DNA from: Xylaria sp. FL1777
Taxonomy: Eukaryota > Ascomycota > Sordariomycetes > Xylariales > Xylariaceae
Length of the DNA: 64,000 nucleotides
Direction of reading: 5' to 3'
Assembly (NCBI GenBank): GCA_022578965.1
Contig: MU400528.1
Location: forward strand, 62,001 to 126,000
In this document: in pieces, positions 11,410 to 22,380 of the stretch
Layout of the letters: each line of letters begins with the position of its first letter
Position numbering within the stretch: position 1 is the first letter of the stretch
Position numbers and translations under genes: made by a program
The notes under the pieces: model-generated
What the model was told of the DNA's origin: nothing
Database searches by the model: none
The model's input: the letters and a program-made list of their open reading frames with translations, nothing else

Positions 11410-13073
11410 AGAAAAATAAAAATAAAAAGAATGAAATGACATTAGGTCAGCCCGTATCGTCGAATTAGGCTTCCTCGTATGATGGAGGTAATGAGCGCTG
11501 ACATACATCTTTTGAGGAAACTTGAATCTCTTTCTAGCTGTAGAGATTGTTGACATGAGCCTACCTACATAGGTAGATTATGCTATGGAGAGGCTTCTTG
11601 ATAAAACCCCTATGGCGGCCTTAACCAGTATTTGTTCGGCGTCCTTGACTTCGATAACTAATATATGTATATACCTTACTTCCTCGTAGGCTATTTGCTT
11701 ACTGCAGATCTCCAGGTGCGATATCATTAGGCAGACAACGCCTTAACTGGCCAACAGTCGTAAACCCCGAAGAAGCTGCAGTCCAGTGTCATCCCCCCTG
11801 AAGCCTGCCTTCGATGGGAGCTATTTCTGTTTCCTTTCAAAGAATCGATCCTCTCCAAGCATGGACGAAATCAAAGACTCCCTAATCGAAACAGCCAGCA
11901 CGCATACGATTTTCGACAATATATTGATCTTTTCTCGGCGGTTTGCAGTAGTGCTCAAGACCCCTCCTTCGTACGTAGGTGTTGAGGCTGAGGAATACCA
12001 ATGTCCATTAATTATATCAGGCCGTTCTAGAGCCTTTTCTCAAGCAGAGGGGCAGTGTCTCAGAGTAACTGGCGATTTGAGTGCGGAGAGGAGATATTTA
12101 ATAAGGTTACGCTGTGAAGATGGGGGAGGTAATAAATGGCTGGTAATCGTACTATTGGAAATGCTGGCTTTCTTAATTCTGCGACAGGCAATGAAGCCTC
12201 GGCGGCGCTGGAGAGTTTGACTTCTGTCTAACTTTGAAAGAACATGTGGAAAGGGGTACGAGTGTCAAATCGGGACAGCTATACAAGTCAGATGCGGTTC
12301 TATGCCTGGAACCATGGGAGGTAGTGTAGACGAGGCTCATGATTTTAGTTTCAATGGCTTGAGCTACGAAGATCATGTTTGGCTCCCGATGTACAGTGAT
12401 TAATAGGGTAAGTAAGTGCCGATACCTCCTAAAGCACTGGGTATCATATACATCTACTAGCAACCAGGTTACTTCTAGGCAGTACAGTTAGAAGGAAGAC
12501 CTGCTAATTGCCGAGGGAGGCGGGCGAAGCCATAGTCTTTAAACGGTGGTGGTAGCGGCGATTCATTTCGTAGTGGTAGGGCGAATGGTAAGCAAGCTGT
12601 AATAAGTATATATGTCTCATAAGAGTCATAGAGGGTAACAGATTTACAGACCTCGTCACATTACCACGTGTAGAACATGCGACATTTGAAGTGGATATGA
12701 TCCGGAGGCAAAGAACACACCGGGTGATACTTGATTATCCCTAGTTTTACGTATACCTATACCAGGCCAATAATATCAGCCATGCCCAATGAACGCCTCG
12801 CCATGCCGTGCCAATGCCATGCCCGCATCATGAGAAACGAAAACAATTCACATGTGCTCGACCCCTGTGGGAAACCATAACCCTGTTTCTGCGCCAGAAG
12901 TTCCGTTGGTATCCCCTCCGATCATTGCTAGACCTTCCAAATCAAAGTTGAGAAAGTAATCATGCGCGCCTCCATGCCGATTGAACATGTCTCGTTCACC
13001 CTCACAGGCCAAAACCGCAATGTCTCAGCCCGAATTGCTCCCACACATACCTGAGGCTGCTGGACCAAAGTCA
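11410..13073. other. Intergenic region without a supported gene
   Basis: About 1.66 kb between the ends of the AFG2 and Rab genes. An open frame beginning with ATG at 11861 and ending at 12220 (119 codons, ending in an Arg-rich tail) has no recognisable motif and no splice support, so it is not called. One short TAGGTA/CCTACCTA patch lies at 11561-11575. Confidence 0.5.
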
Positions 13074-14157
13074 TTAGCAGCACTTCTTCCCTCTCTTATC
13101 CCTATCAATCACGTCACGATTCTGCTGGTTTACACTGCCGCTTCCCGCATTCTCAATAGTAACGGCGGGCGAGAAACCTGGGGAAAAGAGCCAACTCCTT
13201 CGATCCCTGCCCACACGGAAGCTACCCCTCGGGTTCATACCGTCGAAGTAGCTCTCGCTCCCCTCGTTGCCAGGCGTGCTAAGACCTGGTGTCGATGTGG
13301 CAGCTAGGATGGCCTGCTGGATCTTACGGTTCTGTTCGACGAGCTTGCGCGTCACCACGCGGAACACTTCCTCGACACCCTCGCCGCTCTCGGCGCTGAT
13401 CTCGTGGCAAGCGTCCCATCCGACTTCCTGTCCCCAGAATCCGCTGCTCCGCTTGCTACTCGGGCTACGGGGTTCCGGTGCGCTCGAGGGCGCTGGTCCC
13501 AGTGGCGATGTGATCATTGAGCCAGAGGTGCCCGGCGAGGTTATATGCGATTGGGTGCTGCTCGGTGGCAGTGAAAGGCCCGTTAGTCCACCGGGTGTGG
13601 CGGTAGGAGGGGGTGTAGATCCCAACCCAGGAGCAAGGTTCTCCGCAACGTATGCTATGCAGCGCTCGAAGGGAACCTCGCGTCGAGTCGGGTCGCGGGC
13701 TACGATGTCTGCTTTCGTACCAACAACGTGCAACACGATATCGGGCGGTAGGTTCCGGCGCAGTTCAGTCAACCATATTCCCATCTCAGCGAAAGAGTGT
13801 GCGTCTGTGATGCTGTAGCAAAGAATGCAGGCGTTGGCGCCGCGGTAGTAGAGTCGCGATATGGAGCGAAATCGTTCCTGGCCAGCTGTCGTCGAGGGAG
13901 TAGATTAATACCAGTCAACGTAGTAGAGGAGGCAAAGAGGGAACGGAATGAGAGAAGGTGGTACCTGTATCCCATATCTGTAACCGCACAACCGTGTCGG
14001 TGTCGCTGTCGACAACGCGTTTCGTCATGAAGCTGGCGCCTACTGTGGAAATGGTCTCGGCCGGGTTGAATGCGCCTTTGCAATAACGCGTCACGAGCGA
14101 CGTCTTCCCGACGCCCTGGGAGCCGAGCACGACTATCTTGGCCTCGAGCGCGGACAT
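13074..14157 (-). CDS. Rab-family GTPase with a long insert before the G5 motif
   Basis: Rab-like small GTPase, 334 residues from exons 14157-13965 and 13885-13074 (79-bp intron splitting the alanine of WDTAGQE). The N terminus MSALEAKIVVLGSQGVGKTS carries a clean P-loop, followed by STVGASF (switch I), [20 protein letters not shown] (G3, switch II) and a double-cysteine tail GKKCC for prenylation. Two oddities: the guanine-specificity motif reads GTKAD (about 118) instead of NKxD, and some 110 residues separate it from the ISAESGEG G5-like loop (about 229), against about 30 in ordinary Rabs. The insert is rich in Pro, Ser, Gly and Thr and looks disordered. A second Ser/Gly-rich stretch precedes the tail. 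It resembles the Rab5/Rab21 side of the family, but I cannot assign a specific orthologue. Confidence 0.88.
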
Positions 14158-14587
14158 GGTCACGGCCAGTGTTGGTGTCGGTATCGATATATAAACAAAG
14201 GTCGTGTAGTGGGAGGGGCGTTGCGCGGGGATTCGGGCGTTGGTATCTGGTATGACAAAGAGATGGCTCGTCTCGTGGTCTCGTGTCCTCGGGGCCAAGA
14301 GATTCGAGGATTCGAACGTTGGAGAGCGAAAGGCGTTCAAAGTTCGAGTGGCGGCAGTGACAGCATAGAGAAGAGAATGGATAACGAGAATGTATAGAAT
14401 GTATGGCGTCGAGGGTTCAGCAGCCGTGGTCGTCGCCGCGTATTAGCCTCGAGGATGATACAATGCGGGTCCGGCTTTGCTGACGATCGTCATGTCATGT
14501 CATGTTGTTATGTTGTTCTACTGTTCTGTTTTTGTTGTCCTGTCCTTCTGCCCTTTCCGCCCTTCTGTCCCTCCGTCCTTCTGTTCT

Positions 14588-14611
14588 ATAGTAGTAGTAG
14601 TAGTAGTAGTT
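14588..14611 (+). repeat. (TAG)n microsatellite
   Basis: About eight consecutive TAG units upstream of the Rab gene, preceded by a pyrimidine-rich tract with repeated CTGTTCTG/CTGTCC text (14515-14585). Likely length-variable. Confidence 0.8.
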
Positions 14612-14830
14612 ATACGGTAAATGATATCGGCCTGTCTGCTCGGGAAAAAGATGCCGGTTGCACGAGGATCGACTATGTATGTCTCCCGATTATTGATTAT
14701 CTTGCGTCGGGTGCGCTCTCCGGCCGGTAGAGACACAATGTAGTATAGGTGGATAGGATTGATGATGCAATTCGTGCAGCTGCCGCCTTTCCTCAACCTC
14801 TGAAGTTTGCATGTGGTGTCGTGCAGAACT

Positions 14831-14872
14831 GCCTAGCCCTGTGCCTAGCCCTGTGCCTAGTCCTGTGCCTAC
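14831..14872 (+). repeat. 12-bp tandem repeat, about 3.5 copies
   Basis: The unit GCCTAGCCCTGT occurs twice exactly, a third time with one change (GCCTAGTCCTGT) and then a partial GCCTAC. It lies in non-coding DNA; no function is visible. Confidence 0.85.
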
Positions 14873-15889
14873 TGCGTAGACAGCCCGCCGATGGGACGTG
14901 ATTGGGTGATTGTCATGCACTAGGTCTAGATAGGTAAGTATTAAAAGTTAGCTGCCTTACAGTAGTCTACTAACTTATCCCTAACTGCGTACGAAGTACA
15001 CCACCCATAGGATAATAAGATGCATTTATTTCATTTTAACACTATCATGAATTTCTAATAATTTTACCATTTCTAGATAAAATCATATTAAGAACCATGA
15101 TAAAAAACAATCCAGTCTGTCCTTATCGGTTTGCATAGAGAGGCAGTAAGGAAGAGGCCAGGTACATACACCATTCTAGGTACAGTAGGTAGTCGACTCA
15201 GAAGTAGGGCATGCCATGACTCCCGATGGGGCCATGTGAACACTTTAGGTACCTAGCTAGGTTAGTAAACGCGGGGTGTCTCCGCCTAAATACCAATGAC
15301 AATGGCCATACCGGTACCTAAAATACATTTAACCCTGACCGGTTCATGCACTCAAGGTTTGAGACAATGTGTCAAGAGCGCCGATATCACGTGTGGCTAC
15401 ACACTGCGTAAACGCTACCTACTCTTATCATAACGCAATGCGTCAATGTGGCAGACTTGTTTTGCTATAACTACATAATTAGTCGCCGACCTAGCTATCG
15501 AGGGAATATCCACATTCGGCTTCGGCTGGGTTAGGTAACTTGGTGTCTAAACAATCCTAATATTCCTGTGGATATTCTTATAAGCCTTGGAAGTGTAAAA
15601 GGACTCTTGGGCGTCCTGGACTGTTATCGGTAAATCGAGTATATTTTCCAAGCTCTTAGTCAAGCCCTTGTTCTGTTTTGTCATACACTGTCTGTTCTCC
15701 ATTATTTCACAGACCTGTGGCTTACTCACCGAACCGGGATTTCGTAGAATGTTGCCAGGCTAGCCATCCACCCCTTTCTGAGAGTACTTATTCTCAAAAT
15801 AAGATCCCCAGTGCCCTCGGTTATCCTGCTATATCATACCTTGCTCTCCAGTCATCTTATCCCATGGACTCCTCGTAGGAGCACATCTA

Positions 15890-16350
15890 GTGGCGCCTGC
15901 GCGTTCGACGGTAGCGATTCAACAGGTGGTGACGAGGCCTGTGGTCTTCACCAGAGCTATGGTATCAAGATATATATCCCGGACCCCACCTCTCTTATTA
16001 GTGCTGCCTGCACTCCGGCGGAATTTACATTTAAGTTGCCACACTCTTCGAGCTGCGTATACTACCAAATTCGCCCCCTGGAAGAAAAAGATGCTTTACT
16101 AGACAGCCTGGAGGAACAGATCCAGCCGCTTTCCAATCTGGACAGAGCCCTTAAGCTCGTCATGGAACCAGTCCCTCTCGAGACCGAAGGCTACAGCTAC
16201 GTGTTGGGCGGCCAGGATAATCTCCTCGTTATAGCCTTTAGCTACGTCGATGTTGGGGCCAGTAAGATAATATATGTCTTTCGTAGTTGTCCACACATAG
16301 AAGCACTTCACAGCAAATGGTCCTCCCGAAGTAATGAAACCCATAAGCGC
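15890..16350 (-). pseudogene. Relic of a fungal nucleotidyltransferase-like protein gene
   Basis: On the minus strand one frame reads protein-like text on both sides of two adjacent stop codons (TAG TAA at 16101-16096). Upstream of the stops: TKDIYYLTGPN, EEIILAAQHVAVAFGLERDWFHDE. Downstream: VVYAARRVWQLKCKFRRSAG, STNKRGGVRDIYLDTIALV, then a further stop. This order (a D-I-D-like motif, a helix ending in L..DW.ND-like text, then VYAA..W.L.CK..R and R.D..D...LV) is what I know from uncharacterised ascomycete proteins of the nucleotidyltransferase-fold type. The first motif reads DIY instead of DID, and no start or full N terminus is seen. The longer plus-strand frame at 15811-16353 is its antisense shadow. 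Assignment to the family is by pattern memory and is uncertain; that it is broken is clear if the frame is right. Confidence 0.42.
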
Positions 16351-17133
16351 TAGGCATATGACAAGATCTGAAAAGGCAGAGATACGTTGGTGCCGATGTC
16401 AACTTTACCAACTTATAAGTCCGCAGTCCCTGGCGCATGTGCGTAAACAACAGTTAGATTGACAGGAGAACAGAAAGCCAGACTCGATCTTCAACTAATT
16501 CCTAAAGGCGGATGCGATAACCACCTCGTCAGATACGCAAAAAGTTCGCTTCATCATGCACCTTTGAAAAAAAGACCATTTAGATAGACCGACATTCTCA
16601 TCTATTACCGGGTTAGCGTCTAGAGTTGGAACCCCGATGACAAGACACTCTTTGCACAAGCCCGTATACAACACCATATTCACACATCGCCTACTGAGCA
16701 TGGGCTAGTCTCCTCCTCCTTACCTAGGTAGGCACGGAGTTGATGTGAATGCAAGAAATCAAGAATCGCAATCTCACCAGACTAGATCTAGATGCTACTC
16801 AGATAGAGCACGGGTAGGGAGTACGACTCCGATGTACATGCTTAATATGATACAGATAAATATGCTACTTTGATGATATGTATACCTATACTCACCGCCT
16901 GGTGAATTCAAACTTGCATAATTAGTATGCGAGGACACGGAGTGAATGAATGCGTGAATGGCCTAGAATACATAAATTGGTAGATTCTCAATTGTGTCAT
17001 CGAAGACTGAGTTTGATGCCGATAGTATGTATTATAATATGGAGGTACTAGGTGCTTGATTAAAATAATAGGTCCAGTTTCTTCCTGTTCTCCTATTCAC
17101 ATTGATCCCATAAGTTCCTAAATCTTTAATCCC
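16351..17133. other. Intergenic region, nothing recognised
   Basis: AT-rich DNA between the gene relic and the 3' end of the cytochrome b2 gene. A minus-strand frame of 68 codons (16495-16701) could be further debris of the relic but shows no motif. CCTAGGTAGG lies near 16721-16733. Confidence 0.4.
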
Positions 17134-18989
17134 CTACAGCTTCGAAGATTTGGGTACCTTCCACGCCGGCGTCGCAAGGGCATCATAGACTTTGTTTCCG
17201 AGACTATCGACGGGCACGCCGGTGATGTGGCTGGCCAGGTTCCGGGTGTCGACGAGCGACGGGTTGAGCTGGTCGACACTCGTGCAGCCGATGAGCCGCA
17301 TGCCCATCTCCAGCTCGTCGCGCAGGAGCTGCATGGCGCGGTCGACGCCGTCGAAGCCGTAGGCGGACATGGCGTAGAGGAAGGGCCGGCCGATGCCGAC
17401 GCCCTTGGCGCCGAGGCAGAGGGCCTTGAGGATGTCGGTGGCGCGGCGGACGCCGCCGTCGACGAAGATCTCGATCTTGCTCTCCAGCCCCATGGACCGC
17501 AGCACCGGCATTGTCTCGGCGAGGACCTCGACGCCCGACGGCGCGAAGTCCAGCTGGCGGCCGCCGTGGTTCGAGAGCACCACGCCCTGGACGCCGCACT
17601 CGATGGCCCGGACGACGTCCTCGACGCGCTGCACGCCCTTGAGCACGATGGGCATCTTGGTGATGGAGCGGAACCAGGGGATGTCGTCCCACGAGAGCGA
17701 GGGGTCGATGAAGGAGGAGATGGCGCGCGCGGCGCCCTGCGACGTGTCCGTCTCCTGCCCGCTCTGCACGCTCGAGCCACTGTCGACGAACTTGGAGCGC
17801 ATGTCCTTCTCGCGCCGGCCCAGCTGCGGCGCGTCGACGGTGATGAAGAGGCCCTTGCAGCCGCGCGCCTCGGCGTGCCGCACGATGCGCTCCGTTATGG
17901 CCCGGTCCGCGTTCACGTACAGCTGCAGCCACTGCACCTGGTCGCCCTGCCGTGCGTCGACGATCTCGTCGAACGAGCACGAGGCTAGCGTCGGGATCAT
18001 CTGCACCACGTTATGCTTGTGTGCCGCCCGCGTCAACACCACCTCGCCCTCTGGGTGGCCTAGCTTGCCGAGGGCCGTTGCTGTTACGTAGAAGGGCATC
18101 GAGACTTTCGTGTCGAGCATCGTCGTGCTAAAGTCCACGCTCTTCACGTCTACGAGGATCTTGGGCCGGAACCATATCCGGTGGAAGGCCCCGTGGTTCT
18201 CTCGCATCGTCTAGATTTTATCCCTATGTTAATAGGAAATTCGCGTGACCCCAGTCGAGGATTAGAATTGGATTTGGCGATTTATAACCATGCATACATA
18301 TAGGAGGATAGAAAAGGGTAAACTCAGAATATACTTACTATTTCGTCATCAGCCGCGCTCGAGTAGTATCCCCAAGCCGTCTTCTTCATGACATTCTTGG
18401 CGACGGACTCAAAATCCATTAAGTTGTAGCACTGCGAAAGCAGAGGCTTGTCCTTGATGCGCTGCTGCCGGGCGGCCTCATCCGGGTCCTCGGCCTCCTC
18501 TACTGTGGCGACGGTCTTCATGTCGACGGGACCGAGATGTTTTGACTTGTCTAGATACTTATCTAGGGTATCCGGGGGGTGAATTGGTTCAAATTCCGCA
18601 GTTGCGTCTTTGCCCTTTTTTTTTTGACATTTTGTTAACAACCACACAGGACCACCCTGTCTCCTCATATCTGAGAGGAAGATGAAAACATGTACTCACG
18701 GCGTATTTTAATATGATCTTCATCCCACCGGGATGTTCTGCATTTTCCATGTCAGTAACCCTGTATGATTCGCAACATTAATATGAGAAGTAGAATTGAA
18801 AAAAAAAAAAATTACCGGGTAGGAATTCTGTGACATCGTATGCTTTTCCCTATCGAAATATCTCGTATCAGCCCAAATCCAATGAAGGGTATAGGTCATT
18901 CCAACAAAAAAGACTCATACGTGTATCACAACCCAGCAGGATTCCTTGTTGTCGTGTTTCGCAACCTCGGGCCCTGAAAGTGGCGGCAT
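17134..18989 (-). CDS. CYB2: Flavocytochrome b2-type L-lactate dehydrogenase, without presequence
   Basis: FMN-dependent alpha-hydroxy-acid dehydrogenase with an N-terminal cytochrome b5 domain; family members oxidise L-lactate to pyruvate and pass electrons to cytochrome c. Five exons on the minus strand (18989-18921, 18849-18816, 18737-18700, 18614-18339, 18210-17134) give 497 residues. The heme domain is intact across three introns: WVVIHGKAYDV, EFLPEHPGG and FEPIHPPDTL supply the expected heme histidines. The flavin domain shows AWGYYSSAADDE, TVDAPQLGRRE, VLKGVQ (catalytic-side Lys) and SNHGGRQLD (active-site His and Arg), then DGGVRRATDI and GIGRPFLYAM. Yeast Cyb2 has a long intermembrane-space presequence; here the b5 domain starts about ten residues from MPPLSGPEV, so a cytosolic or peroxisomal enzyme, or one with another substrate, is likely. 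The small early exons were placed by conserved heme-domain joins. Confidence 0.93.
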
Positions 18990-20476
18990 GGCGAAAACTA
19001 CTGTAGTGAGCTACAGAGTATATTCACAGTTATTTCGACAGCCGACCGTGTACGAATTTTGCTCCCTTCCCTCTCCGTCAATGAAGTTTGGAATTGGCCG
19101 CTGATCAGATGTAGATAGATGATAAGAGATGCCGCGTCGCCCTCACACCGTGATGATGTCACACCGCAACCGAGGTACCGAGCCGTCGGGGGTTATCAAC
19201 TGAAGAGCGAATTGAACAGCGCAAAGGTCTTAAGAGCGAACTGGGCTCTTCCTTTCGGCGTTAATGACAACGAAATACAGTTAAGAAACACAGGATATAA
19301 TGCAACATGCAAATAAATCGACACGTAATAAGCTTCTTCCGACACAGACGCTGTGTTTTTTTGAAATCACTAGGTGGTAATTGGAGAAAAGCTGGGGTAC
19401 CGGTCTAGAGAAGAAGATAGGGTAACTCCACTCCGCTACTGCGTAAACAGAAGAGTTAAACCCGAAATGGGATTCCGGTGCGCCGACCGCTGGCCACAAT
19501 GAAATACAGTACCTATCTAGATAAGTCTTTTTCTAGTTTAGGTAGGCAAAGCTGGGGCGACGCTCGGGGTTTCGCACAAAAGGATAGCGATCGATCGTGA
19601 AGCGTTTGGGGTTGTGGTGGATCTCCCTAAGTTACTTAGTATAGCTAGTAATAGCCTAGTAATGTAATAGATATAGTATGGTAAAACTCGACTTAAATAG
19701 TATATACTACTCTCATTAGTCAGCATCGGATGTGCCCATCGTCACGAGATCTATCTACCTATGTAGTACACCGACTACGTCAGTCGACCGTGAGCCGACC
19801 ATTATTATCTTCATTTCTATTTCTTGTTTCGCCTCAGCTTATTGTCCTATAATCTGATTGCGAAGATGGCAAGGGTCTTCAAGTTGATTTTATAGTTCGT
19901 TGATTGCGGTTTATTCTCGAAGTATTTCTGGGACTTTGAGTTAAAGCGCAGGATAAAGTCCTAAATATTCGGATAATATAATTCTTCATTTAGTGGCTGA
20001 AATTTTTTCAAGATGTGTGAAGAGGGTGTACCTATACACAGTGAGAGCTATGACATGTACTTATCATATATGATCTAGCAGTTAGATTCTAACCGACGAC
20101 AGTATTCCTCGGGACACCCCCACGACGAGATTGTTTATCTTCAAGAGGCACTGACCAAGTTTGAGTTATTAACAAAATGCAATACCTATCTATCTTAGCC
20201 ATTAATTGCTATGAGACTATACTACCCTCGGCACCGCATAGAGCAAGAATATCCAGCACAGGAAGCACCTCAAATCAAATTATGTGTACAGTCTAGAGAA
20301 ATAACCAGGGTATACCAATGACACAAATGAGGTTTGACTAGCTGTCCCAGATAGCGTTTAACATTAACCCCCTCCCGACTAACCCCCCTTTACAAAATAG
20401 GAATACGTTGAAGTGAATGTGATGTGTATGGACCTCGTGTTCTCATAACACCTGTCACCATTGGTAACCAGGTGAG
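18990..20476. other. Intergenic region without a supported gene
   Basis: About 1.5 kb, AT-rich, between the cytochrome b2 promoter and the 3' end of the phosphate transporter. Only short frames occur and none is recognisable. Short TAGGTA-type text appears near 19510-19545 and 19750-19765. Confidence 0.5.
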
Positions 20477-22380
20477 CTACAGAGATTCCGGTCTCTTGTC
20501 TTGGTTGCTACCAGCACTGCCACTGCCATACCGGGGTTCAATGGGCATGGGTTGGTCCTCGCCGCTCAGCTCTTCTAGGGTCTTGCGCTTGGTTTCGGGG
20601 ACGAAGAGGGTCGTGAAGATTCCCAGCAACATGAATAGAGCGTAGATCTCGAGCACATGATCCAACCAGCTGTTGTTGTCTCGGTAGCGTAGGGTGGCGA
20701 TGGCGCCCTGGCCGATGATGGAGCCGATTTTGCCAGAAGCCGCTGAGATACCGTGCGAGGTCGATCGGTAGCGAGTAGGGAAGACTTCACCAGGGATGAT
20801 GAATGTCGTCATGTTAGGTCCAAAATTGAAGAAGAACTGAGCCAAGACGAAGATGGCTAGCTTTGCGTGATCCGAAATGTGGTAGTATGCGAATCCCCAT
20901 ACGATGAATAGAATAGTTAAGATGATGAAGCCACCCATTTGAATCGGCTTTCGGCCCAAAGTATCGAGAGTAGCAACAGAGACCCAGTAGCCCGGTACAG
21001 CTCCAGCAAGGACGATGATGAGATTACCGATGGCGGTTTTGTAGAGATAGTCGTATGTGCTATGAGCACCAGTAGTTGAGTAACCAATGGTCTCTAAAAT
21101 GGATGCGTTGTTAAGAGAAACTCCGTAGACTAGTGTCGATTAGTGAATAGTTCACATATTGGACTTCAAAGATCACTCACATGCAACATCCAAGACGAAC
21201 CACGAGCCAGCAGTACCGAACAGGAGTAGGGCATTCTTGCGGACTGAGTAATGTCGGAAGAAATCGCTCCAGCTGGCCTTAGGGACTTGCATCTGCTCCT
21301 GGGCAGCGACACGGCCCTGCACGCGGGCGACATCGTCCGGCATACCCTCGCGCCGCCCCGACATATATGCCTTGACGTCTTCATCGGCCTTCTCAACATC
21401 GCGAGCGATATCAAATGTATAGCGCTTTATTGTGTTAGCTTTGTATTTGCAAGTTGTGGAGAAGTGGGAGAAGTGGGAGAAGTGGGAACTCACAGGAGTC
21501 TCAGGGATCGTCAATCGGTAGTATAGAGCAATCGATGCCGGAACCGCGCCGAATCCAACTAGAGCTCTCCACATTTTGTCTACGGCAATACCACACCATC
21601 CGTCGCAATGGTCGATTCCAGGGGACTGGGACAGAGCCTCTTTGAAGCCGAGTGTGAGGAACAGCATCACGAAGGCACCGGTGAGTTGACCAATGCCCTG
21701 TTGAGCGAAAACAGCACCCATCATAGCACCACGCCATTTCGTGGTAGCGAACTCAGAGGTGATAATGCTGGAAAGCGGGTAGTCTCCTCCGATACCTACA
21801 CCCAGTAGTACTCTCCAGAAGATTATGAGGCCGATAACGTCGACTGAGGGTGACCCGGAGGCGAGGGCTTGGCCGATAGTTGCGAAAATAATGACAATCA
21901 ATTCCAGACCATACATCTTCTTTCGACCGACGTGATCAGCCAGGTAACCAAAACCAAGCTGGCCAACCACAGTGCCGGCCGAGGTCGCTAGCTTGATCGC
22001 ATTGTCGGAGGACTGGGGAAGTTTGCCCTTGGCATCTTGGAAATATACAATGCCTAGCATGATATTGAGCAAACTGACGACGAAGATATCGTATGAGTCG
22101 GTAAAGAAGCCGACACCAGCGACGATACAAGCTCTGTAGTCCACGAGATTAGAATGTGAAAGCAAAGTAGTTTCAGGGAACTGGGTAAACCGTACCTCAC
22201 ATGGTACCAACCGAAGGGGGCCTTATCAATCTCAGCGAGGGCGAGACGTCGACGCTCGTTAGGGTCTTGAATGTGAACGAAATCGTTATGGTAGTTGTGG
22301 TAGGCATTGTTACCGCCGGCCGTTTTTTGAACGGGAGCCAAAGGAGGCGCCGGGGTGCCTTGAGTTGTCTCTTCAGACAT
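20477..22380 (-). CDS. PHO84: PHO84-type inorganic phosphate:H+ symporter (MFS)
   Basis: Major-facilitator plasma-membrane phosphate transporter of the Pho84 / Neurospora PHO-5 type. Four exons on the minus strand (22380-22196, 22133-21494, 21424-21181, 21129-20477) give 573 residues, the usual size. Diagnostic text: a cytosolic N terminus with FGWYHVR, then GVGFFTDSYDIFVVSL in helix 1 and GYLADHVGRKKMYG in loop 2-3, followed by GIGGDYPLSSIITSEF (phosphate-signature region), the central loop IPETPRYTFDIARDVEKAD split by intron 2, LDTLGRKPIQ, FGPNMTTFIIPGEVFPTRYR and the late PETKRKTLEEL. Introns are 62, 69 and 51 bp. I saw no CACGTG (Pho4/NUC-1) site in the first 300 bp upstream, so phosphate control is not shown by the sequence. 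Confidence 0.95.
21448..21489 (+). repeat. 9-10 bp tandem repeat inside intron 2 of the phosphate transporter gene
   Basis: The unit AGTGGGAGA is repeated about three to four times with slight change within the 69-bp intron. On the coding strand this forms a pyrimidine-rich CCCACTTCT array directly after the donor site. Confidence 0.75.

Larger units (their letters stand above)
14158..15889. other. Intergenic region upstream of the Rab gene
   Basis: Contains the Rab promoter, the two short tandem repeats annotated separately, an AT-rich patch (15030-15110) and scattered TAGGTA/TACCTA motifs (for example 15178-15192 and 15246-15262). I see no gene. Confidence 0.5.

Noticed and set aside
10651..11556. 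301-codon minus-strand frame opposite AFG2 exon 3
   Set aside because: A shadow in GC-rich DNA; the plus strand encodes an unmistakable AAA domain.
11861..12220. 119-codon frame between AFG2 and the Rab gene
   Set aside because: It has a true ATG but no recognisable motif, splice context or compositional support.
15811..16353. 180-codon plus-strand frame
   Set aside because: The protein-like signal lies on the opposite strand (gene relic); this frame has no motif and no true ATG-led structure.
17204..17988. Overlapping frames of 220-258 codons on both strands within the cytochrome b2 gene
   Set aside because: GC-rich coding DNA has few stop codons in other frames; their translations are Arg/Ala-rich noise.
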